From: Pseudomonadota bacterium
GTDB taxonomy: Bacteria > Pseudomonadota > Alphaproteobacteria > Parvibaculales > Parvibaculaceae
Reading direction: 5' to 3'
DNA: 12,657 nt
Assembly: GCA_021780275.1 (NCBI GenBank)
Contig: JAJXZC010000104.1
Location: forward strand, 1 to 12,657
The translations under genes and the position numbers were made by a program. The first letter of the stretch is position 1, and the number at the start of each line of letters is the position of its first letter. Below the pieces are notes generated by a model. The model worked only from the letters and a program-made list of their open reading frames with translations, had not been told where the DNA came from and did not search any database. Below, piece by piece: positions 1 through 7,482 of the stretch.

Positions 1-1
1 C

Positions 2-1513
2 GTTTCGCAGAAGCTGATCCGCGCGGAGGGCAATATCCGCTACTATGATGAAGTGTTGACCATGTCAGCGCGCGCCAATGCTTTTCTGGCGGATCCGCAA
101 TGGAAGCGCCGTTACGATATTTTTCAAGAAAGACTGACGCGCGAACTCAAATCGACCTCGGAGCTTCTATCGATACCAAGCAAACCGCTTGAGGAGATAT
201 CGCAAGCGAATGAGCGGATTTACGAGCTGGAGAGTCAGTCTTTCCGCCTTGTCGCAGCAGGGAACGCCGCACAAGCCCAACGCATCATTCTTGGCGAGGA
301 ATACGAGCATCAGAAGAGCATATACGCACATGGCCTGGCGCATCTGAGCGACCAGATTGATACCTTTATTACCGCCCGGCAGGCGCGCCTCAAACAGAAC
401 ACCCTTCTTTCCGTCTGCTTTGTAATGGCGCTGGTCATCATATTCCTGCTGGCTTTTCTGCGTACCTTCCGCGTGCTCGGCGCTCTGCTCTTGATGGAGA
501 ATATTCGCGGCGAAGTCGCCAGACGAATGCTGTTCAACGGCCTGTCCGAAGCCGAAGGCAACATACGCTCGGCCCTCGAGTTCATCGTCTCCGAGACCCG
601 CGGCGACCGCGCCTTTTTCATGCGCAAATCGAACAGGGAACAGGGCGTTCATCTACAACAATGGTGGAATGAAGATGCGGACTTGTCCGATGTCGAGGTC
701 AATGCATTATGGGCGTGCCTGGCGGAGGCATGTGAAGGCGGAGCCGTGCCGCTCCGCGAGCTCTCGCGGCTGCCCGACGAACAACGGAAAAAATTCGAGC
801 CCATTCTGCGACTCGACCTGGCCAGAATGCTATGCGCGCATGTGAGCGCCGGACAGGACGATGAATACTACCTTTGCTGGGGAAGCAGGAAGCGAAGGTC
901 CGCGCGCCTTCCACCGGATGGTGCATTTCTTCAGGCCATAGCCGAAATCATGATCAGCGCCATCAGAAATCTCGAATATGAATCAGCGCTGACCCGCCTC
1001 GCGACAACCGACAGCCTGACGCAGGTCAACAATCGTCGTCATTTCACCGATTGCCTGGCGCAGGCGTTGAAACTTTATCATCGCACGAAGCGTCCATGCG
1101 TCCTGCTGATGCTCGACCTCGACCACTTCAAGGCCATCAACGATACGTTTGGCCATGTGGCCGGCGACACCGTGCTTTTGCATTTCGCAGATGCGCTGCG
1201 GAGGGAGCTGAGGGAAATCGACACAATCGGCAGGCTGGGTGGCGAAGAGTTTGGCGTCATCCTGCCTGACACAGATGCCAACGCAGCTATCGTCGTGGCC
1301 GAGCGCTTGCGCGAAGATCTGGAGAACGCGGAGATTGAGGCTGACGGAGAAATCATAAAGGTCACGGTCTGCGTCGGCGTGACCGTTCTTGATCCCGGGG
1401 ACAAGGATACGACGCAGCCACTGAGCCGCGCCGACGATGCCCTTTACTGCGCGAAGGAGGGCGGGCGAAACCGTGTGAGGCAGAGAATGCCATCGGAAGC
1501 ACGCCCCCGATGA
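2..1513 (+). CDS. GAF-GGDEF diguanylate cyclase, 5'-truncated by window edge
   Basis: Membrane-bound enzyme predicted to make cyclic di-GMP from two GTP. The frame is open from base 2, and the codons before the GTG at 53 encode in-frame protein (...YYDEVLTMSAR...) that continues the sensor region, so the true start is probably left of the window. Residues below are counted from the GTG at 53. A helical, probably periplasmic sensor segment (1-116) is followed by one membrane helix (about 119-137), a GAF-like region (about 165-310) and a GGDEF domain (about 317-480). The GGDEF domain has TDSLT (D320), the metal-binding stretch around D355, the active-site GGEEF at 396-400, and an inhibitory I-site REID at 387-390, exactly five residues upstream. 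Catalytic residues are intact, so the enzyme is probably active and feedback-inhibited. No EAL domain is seen. The stop is TGA. The sensor ligand is unknown. Confidence 0.93.
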   Translation, partial: VSQKLIRAEGNIRYYDEVLTMSARANAFLADPQWKRRYDIFQERLTRELKSTSELLSIPSKPLEEISQANERIYELESQSFRLVAAGNAAQAQRIILGEEYEHQKSIYAHGLAHLSDQIDTFITARQARLKQNTLLSVCFVMALVIIFLLAFLRTFRVLGALLLMENIRGEVARRMLFNGLSEAEGNIRSALEFIVSETRGDRAFFMRKSNREQGVHLQQWWNEDADLSDVEVNALWACLAEACEGGAVPLRELSRLPDEQRKKFEPILRLDLARMLCAHVSAGQDDEYYLCWGSRKRRSARLPPDGAFLQAIAEIMISAIRNLEYESALTRLATTDSLTQVNNRRHFTDCLAQALKLYHRTKRPCVLLMLDLDHFKAINDTFGHVAGDTVLLHFADALRRELREIDTIGRLGGEEFGVILPDTDANAAIVVAERLREDLENAEIEADGEIIKVTVCVGVTVLDPGDKDTTQPLSRADDALYCAKEGGRNRVRQRMPSEARPR

Positions 1514-1730
1514 CACCGCCGTTGGTCAGGTTGCCGCATCGAAGGCGGGGGCATCCTTCATCTTGCACCGTAGACGAACATATTCATGAAATGATGCGTC
1601 GAACCGGCAAAATGTCGGCATAAGGCCCGCGCCGGCGATTGACGCAGCCGCCCCGCGCCGTTCGTAATATCGGCTGAACATTGCGCGGTCCGGCCCGGGA
1701 AAGCCGCCCGTCCCTGTTCGGGGGAAGAGA

Positions 1731-3281
1731 ATGCGAATGCAGCGGGTCAACGGCTGGGTCTATGCGGCGCTGTGCATCCTTGCGGCCTTGCCGCTCGCGA
1801 TGATCGCTTACCCGCCCATCGTCGACTTCCCGAACCATGCGGCGCGGCTCTACATCGCCTGCCATCCCGCCGATTTCGCGGGTATGTATGAGTTCCGGCT
1901 CGGCATCATCCCCAATCTGGCGATCGACCTCATCAACCTGCCGCTCTGCAGGCTCGCGACGCCCGAGCATGTCGTGCTCGTGACAATCGCGCTCGCACAG
2001 CTTTCGATCTGCGCCTCGGTCTGGTTCATCCGCAAGCGGCTGTTCGGCGAGAACGACCCGCTCGTTCTGGCGGCGCCTGCGCTATTCCTCAACCTCGTCA
2101 CCACCATGGGCTATGTGAACTATCTGGTCGGGATCGCAATCCTGTTCTGGATGCTTCTGCTCCTTGTGTCGCGACCGCAGGCGAGTTGGCTGACTCTTCT
2201 CGTGGTCGGCACGCTCGGCGGCACCGCAATTTTCTTCGCGCATATATTTGCCCTGATGTTCGCGATGATTGCGATGTTCGGCTGGTTCTGGCGAGGCAGG
2301 TTTGCGGGCATGGGGTTGAAGGGCGTTGTGTTGGCGGGGTTGAGCGTTATCGGCATGTTCATCCTGCCACTCCTCCTCGTCCCACTCGCCGCCGGGGCAG
2401 GCGAGTCTGGCTTCGATGTGGGCCTTAGTCACTGGAGCAAGATTCGAGCGCTACTTGCGCCGCTCTACACCAACCTCATCGCCCCCGACATCGTCGCGAC
2501 GCTCATCTGGTTATCCACTGCAATATTCCTTGTGCGGGCAAGATCGCTCGCGATCGCGCCGATGATGCGCGGTCCGCTTCTCACACTGTCCGCTGCCTGC
2601 ATATTTTTTCCAAGTCGCCTGCTCGATGCGGTCGACGTCGATGCGCGACTGCTTGTGTCCCTCGTATTCCTCGCGCTTGCCTCAACTCGATTCGAGGTGC
2701 AGGCGCGAGGCCGCATATTGGTGCTTGTGCTCGCGCTAGGCACACTCGCGCTTCATACCGCCCTTTCGATTTTTGTATGGCGACCGATGAGTGCGCAGGT
2801 AGCGGAATGGCGCGCGGCAAGCTCAATACTGCCCGCAGACGCGCCCGTCTTCACGGTGGAAGCCACGCGCGGCCCGTTGATGCATACCACCACCCGCATG
2901 TCCTATGCGCATCTGATGAGCTATGCGACGATCGACCGGCATATATTCAATCCCTACGAATTCACCGGCAAGGGAATGCAGCCGATGCGCGCAGTCGGCA
3001 AATACCTGCCGTTGGACACGCCCGTCGGCGTCCCATTGAAACCCGACATTGCCCGCCTGACTTTCGCGGCCCCCACGCCGACGCCGAAGTGGCTCGCGCT
3101 GATGGGCCTCCACCACATGCAATACACGATCGAATGGGGCAATCGCTTCCCATACATCGTCTATTTCCACTTCGGGAAGGCGCCGAACTTCGATCCCGAA
3201 CGGCTACGCGTGCTGACGCAAGGCAGCTTCTTCTCCGTGCTCACGCCGAAGACGGAAGCGACCGCGCGTGGAGGACACTAA
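1731..3281 (+). CDS. polytopic membrane protein of unknown function (possibly GT-C-like)
   Basis: 516 residues. The start is ATG 1731, preceded by the purine-rich GGGGAAGAGA; an in-frame ATG at 1737 is less well placed. An N-terminal helix (about 9-26) is followed by a short conserved-looking loop, YPPIVDFPNHAARL (27-40), with an acidic D32 and H36. Many hydrophobic helices run to about residue 355. The last 150 residues are soluble, rich in aromatics and histidine, and probably periplasmic. A first loop with an acidic residue, about ten helices and a C-terminal periplasmic domain resemble GT-C membrane glycosyltransferases, but no diagnostic motif was recognised, so the function is left open. 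It is preceded by 217 bases without a recognised gene and converges on the TPR gene, so it appears to be transcribed alone. Confidence 0.85.
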   Translation: MRMQRVNGWVYAALCILAALPLAMIAYPPIVDFPNHAARLYIACHPADFAGMYEFRLGIIPNLAIDLINLPLCRLATPEHVVLVTIALAQLSICASVWFIRKRLFGENDPLVLAAPALFLNLVTTMGYVNYLVGIAILFWMLLLLVSRPQASWLTLLVVGTLGGTAIFFAHIFALMFAMIAMFGWFWRGRFAGMGLKGVVLAGLSVIGMFILPLLLVPLAAGAGESGFDVGLSHWSKIRALLAPLYTNLIAPDIVATLIWLSTAIFLVRARSLAIAPMMRGPLLTLSAACIFFPSRLLDAVDVDARLLVSLVFLALASTRFEVQARGRILVLVLALGTLALHTALSIFVWRPMSAQVAEWRAASSILPADAPVFTVEATRGPLMHTTTRMSYAHLMSYATIDRHIFNPYEFTGKGMQPMRAVGKYLPLDTPVGVPLKPDIARLTFAAPTPTPKWLALMGLHHMQYTIEWGNRFPYIVYFHFGKAPNFDPERLRVLTQGSFFSVLTPKTEATARGGH

Positions 3282-3366
3282 CGACGCCTGCCCCTCTCCG
3301 CTGCGTGGTACGCATCGCTCGGACTAGGTGCAGCGAAGCCAAACGCTGCTCTCGGGAGCGCCTTCA

Positions 3367-4608
3367 TCACTTCGCAACAAGCGCCCAGAGGTTTGCCAAC
3401 GGCGCTAGCTTGGCATCCTTCACACCGGCAAATACCTGTCGGGCGCCCGCGGCATCGCCCTTGGCGAGCATCGCCTGACCAAGATGGAGACGCGCGACGG
3501 CGCTTCCTGCAAAGCTCGAAGCGAGAGCATCCCGGTAAAGTGCGATGGCCTTGTCGGTCTTGCCATAGGATGCATAAGCTTCGCCGAGCGCTGCCTTGGC
3601 ATCCGGTGTGCCGGCGGTGGCGCCGAGGGTCGGCTCGTCTTTCGCCGCCTGACTCTTTGCCATGGCAAGAAGGCGCTGCTCACGGCCCTTGTTCTGACCG
3701 CCGAACACGCCAGCTGAAAATCCCATGTTCATGACACTCTCGGCCTCGCCGGGAAGACCGAGCTGAATGGCGAGCTGCGCCATCTCCATGTAGTCGTCGG
3801 AATTCTTCAGCAGTCCGGCGGCGCGCTTCACCCTGAATATCTCGAGGCTCATGCGGTTGGATCGACCGAGATCGGCGGCGACGAGGGCGAGGAGATCGCC
3901 GACATAGGAAGGCTTGGGATAGAAGGCGAGCAATTCCGTCAGCGCCTCGCGCTGCCCGCTCCTGTCGCCTTGCTTGAACGCCGAAGAAAGCCAGAGCTGC
4001 AGCACAGTCTCGTCCGGTTTCCCGCCTGCCGCCCGCACCGCGGCAAGGAGCGACTTCGCTCCGGCCTCGGCCTTCACATAGTCGCCCTGAAGATAGAACG
4101 ACTGAACGACGAGCTTCTGAAGTTCAAGATCGACGCCCGCTTCCTTCTGGAAGGTTTGCGCGAAGCTCACAGCCTTCCCGTAGTTCTTCACCGAATAATG
4201 GAGCTGCGCCAGAGTCTTCAAACGCTGCGGACGATCCTTCGCCGGCACTTCTCCGGTCGCCAGCGCCGCCTCGCCCGCTGCGGCGGCAGCGGCATAGTCC
4301 TTGAGATTCACATTGAGAAAAAGCAGGAAATCGTCGACGACGAAGCTCTCATAGGCGCTCTTGCCGGAAATGGCATCCGCCTCCTTGACCTTCTTCAGCG
4401 CGGCCTGGTACTTGCCCGCATTTGCAAGGTCTTGAGCCTCTTTGAGGGGCTTGCCCAAAGCCGTTCCGATAGCCTGCTCGGCGGCCTGCGCGGAAGCTGT
4501 ACCGAAAATACCTGGCGACGACGAGGCCGGCGACAATGTCATGGCGCCAGCCACCATGCATATGGACAGCGCACGACCAGCCACACCCTTCATCCGGAAC
4601 TCCCGCAT
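3367..4608 (-). CDS. exported TPR-repeat protein of the TonB/Exb cluster
   Basis: 413 residues, predicted periplasmic. The chosen ATG (4608) has AGGAG eight bases upstream. An upstream in-frame ATG at 4632 would place this ribosome site inside the gene. A downstream ATG at 4593 (GGGAG six bases away) is a real alternative and would shorten the signal by five residues. A signal peptide (basic start, hydrophobic core, ASAQA ending near residue 42) is followed by alpha-helical repeats rich in Ala, Leu and Lys. Clear TPR-like units are ALGEAYASYGKTDKAIALYR and LHLGQAMLAKGDAAGARQVF near the C-terminus. TPR domains mediate protein binding. TPR proteins also accompany some other TonB clusters, such as the Vibrio TonB2 cluster. 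It is the last gene of the operon, 30 bases after exbD. A role in assembling or tuning the TonB complex is inferred. Confidence 0.88.
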   Translation of the reverse strand: MREFRMKGVAGRALSICMVAGAMTLSPASSSPGIFGTASAQAAEQAIGTALGKPLKEAQDLANAGKYQAALKKVKEADAISGKSAYESFVVDDFLLFLNVNLKDYAAAAAAGEAALATGEVPAKDRPQRLKTLAQLHYSVKNYGKAVSFAQTFQKEAGVDLELQKLVVQSFYLQGDYVKAEAGAKSLLAAVRAAGGKPDETVLQLWLSSAFKQGDRSGQREALTELLAFYPKPSYVGDLLALVAADLGRSNRMSLEIFRVKRAAGLLKNSDDYMEMAQLAIQLGLPGEAESVMNMGFSAGVFGGQNKGREQRLLAMAKSQAAKDEPTLGATAGTPDAKAALGEAYASYGKTDKAIALYRDALASSFAGSAVARLHLGQAMLAKGDAAGARQVFAGVKDAKLAPLANLWALVAK

Positions 4609-4616
4609 CAGATTCT

Positions 4617-4621
4617 CTCCT
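4617..4621 (-). promoter_or_regulatory. ribosome binding site deciding the TPR-gene start
   Basis: AGGAG on the minus strand, eight bases before the ATG at 4608. It selects this ATG over the one at 4632 and gives a normal spacer after exbD. Confidence 0.7.
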
Positions 4622-4638
4622 GCCTCACTCACGCCGCC

Positions 4639-5064
4639 TCAATCCATATACTGTTCGTTGCCGACAAAGCCGATGTGGTCGACGCCGAGCCGCTGCGCGG
4701 CGGACAGCACCTTCGCAACGTAGTCATATTTCACCAGCCGATTTGGCTTCAGGTGGATTTCCGGCTGAGGGTCCTGCGCGGCGGCTGCCTTCAGATACTC
4801 ATCGAGCTGCCCGGTATTCGGGACCGCGATGCCATTCCAGAATACGGTTCCGTCAAAATCGACTTCGAGATCGACGACCTGCGGCTCCACCGCAGGCGGC
4901 GGCGCGTTCAGGGTTTGCGGCATATCGAGCTTCACCGCCTGCGTCTGAAGCGGGATCGTGATGATGAGCATTACGAGCAGAACCAGCATCACGTCGATGA
5001 GCGGCGTCGTGTTGATGTCCATCATCACGTCGTCGTCGCTGCCGCCGCCAATATTCATCGCCAT
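4639..5064 (-). CDS. exbD: ExbD/TolR-type biopolymer transport protein (second copy)
   Basis: 141 residues, inner-membrane component of the proton-driven motor that energises TonB. It has a short cytoplasmic N-terminus, then INTTPLIDVMLVLLV with the membrane aspartate D24 expected to carry protons (equivalent to D25 of E. coli ExbD), one helix (about 22-42) and a periplasmic domain. The length is normal for the family. Its ATG lies two bases after the TAA of the preceding exbD copy, so the two are probably translationally coupled. An AGGGGG-like ribosome site lies inside the end of that gene. It differs clearly from the first copy after the helix (LDMPQ, then a Pro/Ala stretch), so it is a diverged paralogue and not a recent duplication. 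Two different ExbD proteins per operon are common in alpha- and some gammaproteobacteria. Confidence 0.95.
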   Translation of the reverse strand: MAMNIGGGSDDDVMMDINTTPLIDVMLVLLVMLIITIPLQTQAVKLDMPQTLNAPPPAVEPQVVDLEVDFDGTVFWNGIAVPNTGQLDEYLKAAAAQDPQPEIHLKPNRLVKYDYVAKVLSAAQRLGVDHIGFVGNEQYMD

Positions 5065-5066
5065 GA

Positions 5067-5504
5067 TTACATCGCCCCCTGCTGGCCGCGATCCTGCTCG
5101 GTAATAAAGCCAACTTTCATGATCCCTGCGCGCTGGCAGTCGACGATCAGGGTGCCAATGGATTCGAAGCGTGCATCCTTGTCGCCACGCACCTGAATCT
5201 CAGGCTGCGGCTCCTTCACGGCTACCGTCTTGAGTTTGTCCAGAAGCGCCGCCTTGTCGGGCAGACGGCTCGCATTCCAGTAATAGTTGCCTTCCGCATC
5301 GACTGCGATCGTGATGTTTTCCGGCTTCGTCACATTGGCCTGGCTATTCGCCTTCGGCAGCGAGACCGGCGCCGTCTGGATCGCAACAGGAATGGTGATC
5401 AGAAAGATGATCAGCAGAACCAGCATCACATCGACAAGCGGTGTCGTGTTGATCGCCGACATCACCTCATCCTCGGCGTCGGACGAGCCTATATTCATCG
5501 CCAT
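5067..5504 (-). CDS. exbD: ExbD/TolR-type biopolymer transport protein (first copy)
   Basis: 145 residues, partner of ExbB in the proton channel that powers TonB. INTTPLVDVMLVLLIIF contains the conserved D25 at the start of the single membrane helix (about 23-43). The rest is the periplasmic domain, with a basic stretch RGDKDARFES. The ATG at 5504 has AGGAG eight bases upstream. The second in-frame ATG two codons later would be 14 bases away, so the first is preferred. It follows exbB by 69 bases, a spacer that holds a strong hairpin, and is followed after two bases by the second exbD. Whether the two copies form heterodimers or serve different TonB proteins cannot be told from sequence. Confidence 0.95.
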   Translation of the reverse strand: MAMNIGSSDAEDEVMSAINTTPLVDVMLVLLIIFLITIPVAIQTAPVSLPKANSQANVTKPENITIAVDAEGNYYWNASRLPDKAALLDKLKTVAVKEPQPEIQVRGDKDARFESIGTLIVDCQRAGIMKVGFITEQDRGQQGAM

Positions 5505-5539
5505 CTGGACAACTCCTCACTCGACATCCGCAATGCGAA

Positions 5540-5564
5540 AGGCGCGGGATCGGCTCCCGCGCCT
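5540..5564 (-). terminator. GC-rich hairpin between exbB and exbD (attenuator or weak terminator)
   Basis: A perfect inverted repeat: GGCGCGGGA (5541-5549), five-base loop, TCCCGCGCC (5555-5563), extended by an A-T pair to 10 bp. On the transcribed minus strand the 3' arm is followed by TTTCG, only a short T run, so partial rather than full termination is expected. It may instead be an mRNA stability or processing element. Confidence 0.5.
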
Positions 5565-5573
5565 CGTCGTCTC

Positions 5574-6503
5574 TCAAGCCTTCGTCAGAATGCGTGCTTC
5601 GACTTCGATCGCGAAGCGCCGCACCTGCTCCAGCGCCGCCTTGTTGCGGCGAATGAGAAGGTTATAGCCAAGCACTGCGGGAACGGCGACGGCGAGACCA
5701 ATGGCCGTCATGATGAGCGCTTCGCCCACTGGGCCTGCGACCTTGTCGATCGAAGCCTGACCCGCCACGCCGATCGCGATCAGCGCATGATAGATACCCC
5801 AGACAGTACCGAAGAGGCCGATGAAGGGAGCCGTCGAGCCAACGGTCGCGAGGAAGGCAAGCCCGCCCTGCAGCTTCGAGGCAATGCTGTCGATTGCTCG
5901 ATTGAGGGCCTGTCCTGTCCAGTCGACAAGACTCACTTCGCTCGCCAGCCCGCGGGAGTGCCGCTCGACAGCGGCGATGCCTTCTTCGGCCACGGCGCGG
6001 AACGCCGACGACTTCGCAAGACCTTCCGTGCTTTCCTTGAGACCAGAGACCTGCGCGAACCGCTTGCGCGCGGCATTGCCGGAAGAGAAGAAGGCGCGCT
6101 GTTCGAAGAGTTTGGTGATGAGGATATACCAGCTCCCGAAGGACATTAGAGCCAGGATCGCCAGCGTCGTCCTTGCAACGAGATCGCCCTGCCCCCACAA
6201 CGCGGAAAGACCGTAAGGGTTGGTTTCAGGCGCCGCGGCGCTTTCCGCCATCGGACCTTCGGCTACAGGCGCAGCCGCCGATCCGTCCGCAGCCGGCGCA
6301 GGAGCTACTGCCGCCGCATCTGCGGCAGGCGCCGAGATCGCTGCTGGGGCCGCATCTTCAGCTGCGCGTGCCGGCGCAGAAGCCAGCAGGGCTGAAACCG
6401 CGAGGACACAAACGGAAGCAAGGACGAAAGCCTTCGTTCCGACCTTCCTCTGCGGCGTGACGAGACGCGCATCGATCGGGCGCGAAAGAACTTGGATATC
6501 CAT
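5574..6503 (-). CDS. exbB: ExbB/TolQ/MotA-family proton channel with extended N-terminus
   Basis: 309 residues, an inner-membrane channel subunit that with ExbD converts proton flow into TonB movement. E. coli ExbB is about 244 residues; here an N-terminal extension carries a signal-like helix (about 24-40, APARA near 47) and an Ala/Pro-rich linker (about 48-93). The family core follows: helix one (about 107-131), a cytoplasmic loop, helix two (about 211-236, ending GLFGTVWG) and helix three (about 261-286). T233 and T266 lie 33 residues apart, like the functionally important T148 and T181 of E. coli ExbB. The ATG at 6503 has GGGGAA a few bases upstream. It lies between tonB (97-base spacer) and two exbD genes. 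TolQ is the alternative family, but the adjacent tonB and the lack of tolA/tolB favour ExbB. Confidence 0.94.
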   Translation of the reverse strand: MDIQVLSRPIDARLVTPQRKVGTKAFVLASVCVLAVSALLASAPARAAEDAAPAAISAPAADAAAVAPAPAADGSAAAPVAEGPMAESAAAPETNPYGLSALWGQGDLVARTTLAILALMSFGSWYILITKLFEQRAFFSSGNAARKRFAQVSGLKESTEGLAKSSAFRAVAEEGIAAVERHSRGLASEVSLVDWTGQALNRAIDSIASKLQGGLAFLATVGSTAPFIGLFGTVWGIYHALIAIGVAGQASIDKVAGPVGEALIMTAIGLAVAVPAVLGYNLLIRRNKAALEQVRRFAIEVEARILTKA

Positions 6504-6567
6504 GGGCCATTCCCCAAAATTTGATGCTCAGCACATGCGGCGCGTTACGCTCCGCAACTACAGTCGG

Positions 6568-6587
6568 CCGAGGGAGTGTTCCCTCGG
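6568..6587 (-). terminator. hairpin between tonB and exbB
   Basis: A perfect 8-bp inverted repeat, CCGAGGGA (6568-6575) and TCCCTCGG (6580-6587), around a four-base loop. It starts 13 bases after the tonB stop on the minus strand. No T run follows on either strand, so full intrinsic termination is unlikely. Attenuation, RNase protection of the tonB 3' end or processing are possible. Confidence 0.4.
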
Positions 6588-6600
6588 TGCGAAAATCGGA

Positions 6601-7221
6601 TCAGTTCGTCAGTCGGAAGGACACCGCGACGCGATGCCAACTCGGAACCGCAATGCCGCCTTGCGTTGCGGGCAGGAAGCGCCACGATTTCAAAGCCTCT
6701 TCAACGGCGGCCTTGTCGAGCTTTGAATAACCGCTCGACTGCTCAACCCGCGCCTCCTGTACCGTACCGTCCGCCTTGACATAGAGAAGAAGACCTACTC
6801 TTCCCTGCTCCCTCATGCGGAGGGACGAAGCTGGATAGGGCGGCTGGCGATTGGGATGCTGCGGATCGCTGCGTGGAGTTGTATCCGGCACGGCCGGTCG
6901 GGTCGGCGCCGCCACTTTCGACTGCACCGCCGTGATCGCCTTGGATGGCGTCGCAGGCGGCGGCAGGTTGACGTGGATTTCAGGCGCCGGCACGAAAGGC
7001 GGCGGCGGCTTGTCCAGTGCCGGGGGCGGAGGTGGCGGGGGCTCATCCCTCTTGGGGGCCGGCGTGTCGATGATCTTGGCCATGATCGGCCCCTGCACCG
7101 CCTCGACGACCTTCGCGCCCAGCCCGTTCGCCAGCGCCCAGATCAACGCAACATGGAGCAATGCGACGGCGGAGAAACCGACAAGACGCCCGGACCCTTT
7201 CCGCTCTTCGAAATACGACAT
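6601..7221 (-). CDS. tonB: TonB family energy-transducing protein
   Basis: 206 residues. TonB spans the periplasm and passes ExbB/ExbD motor energy to outer-membrane receptors by binding their TonB box. Seen here: a short cytoplasmic start, one membrane anchor (about 13-34) with the conserved-type histidine H23, a proline-rich spacer (about 54-92, including seven prolines in a row at 61-67 and four at 72-75), and a C-terminal TonB domain (about 125-206) with PPYPASSLRMREQGRVGLLL and SWRFLPA. The length is close to typical TonB. The GGTGG before the ATG at 7221 is only one base away, so the ribosome site is poor. No other ATG fits the anchor better. It is first in the cluster, divergent from phoD with 261 bases between the starts. 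Likely client: the receptor at 9376-11655. Confidence 0.95.
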   Translation of the reverse strand: MSYFEERKGSGRLVGFSAVALLHVALIWALANGLGAKVVEAVQGPIMAKIIDTPAPKRDEPPPPPPPALDKPPPPFVPAPEIHVNLPPPATPSKAITAVQSKVAAPTRPAVPDTTPRSDPQHPNRQPPYPASSLRMREQGRVGLLLYVKADGTVQEARVEQSSGYSKLDKAAVEEALKSWRFLPATQGGIAVPSWHRVAVSFRLTN

Positions 7222-7303
7222 TCCACCAATACTGTTTCTTGGTCATTTCCAGCGCGGCCGTCTTTCACAGCCGCGCGCCTTCCCTATCCGATGCGTGCGT
7301 CGC

Positions 7304-7323
7304 TTGCGTGACAACTGACGCAA
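7304..7323. promoter_or_regulatory. dyad (candidate operator) between tonB and phoD
   Basis: TTGCGT (7304-7309), eight bases, ACGCAA (7318-7323): a perfect 6-bp inverted repeat in the 261-base divergent region. On the minus strand it includes TTGTCA, five of six matches to a -35 box, but no good -10 follows at the right distance. The binding protein is unknown. It could control either or both divergent genes. Confidence 0.3.
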
Positions 7324-7426
7324 CTAAATCGAAATATTTTTCACTGTGCCGATTATTGCACGCGGGCCTGGTTGGAGCGGGCGATGTCACGCAGCCTTCA
7401 TGGCAGAGGACTATTCGAGGCGGAGG

Positions 7427-7443
7427 CGGCGCCTGAGGCGCCG
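7427..7443 (+). other. hairpin in the phoD leader
   Basis: CGGCGCC, three-base loop TGA, GGCGCCG: a 7-bp GC-only stem about 40 bases before the phoD ATG. It lies downstream of any plausible promoter and would be in the phoD mRNA. No T run directly follows. It may be structural or regulatory, or a chance feature of GC-rich DNA. Confidence 0.25.
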
Positions 7444-7470
7444 GTCTCGTCCTTAAAAATGTTTTCTTAC

Positions 7471-7475
7471 TGGAG
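7471..7475 (+). promoter_or_regulatory. ribosome binding site deciding the phoD start
   Basis: TGGAG seven bases before the ATG at 7483. Together with the Tat signal that begins exactly there, it rules out the longer open frame from 7372. Confidence 0.7.
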
Positions 7476-7482
7476 TTCATTC

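Noticed and set aside
1639..1670. TTGACG and TAATAT as a promoter for the membrane-protein gene
   Set aside because: The spacing is 20 bases and the -10 match is only four of six. Too weak to annotate.
3330..3349. GCAGCG-N8-CGCTGC hairpin in the convergent gap before the TPR gene end
   Set aside because: Only a 6-bp stem with an eight-base loop and no T run on either strand. It could serve as a terminator but is not distinguishable from chance.
3970..5196. 408-codon open frame on the plus strand
   Set aside because: It lies antisense across the TPR gene and both exbD genes, is rich in Arg/His, and shows no recognisable domain. This is a usual shadow in GC-rich DNA.
7304..7323. Possible Pho box upstream of phoD
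   Set aside because: Two GTCA elements on the minus strand are seven bases apart; a Pho box needs CTGTCAT-like repeats every 11 bases. Kept only as an unassigned dyad.
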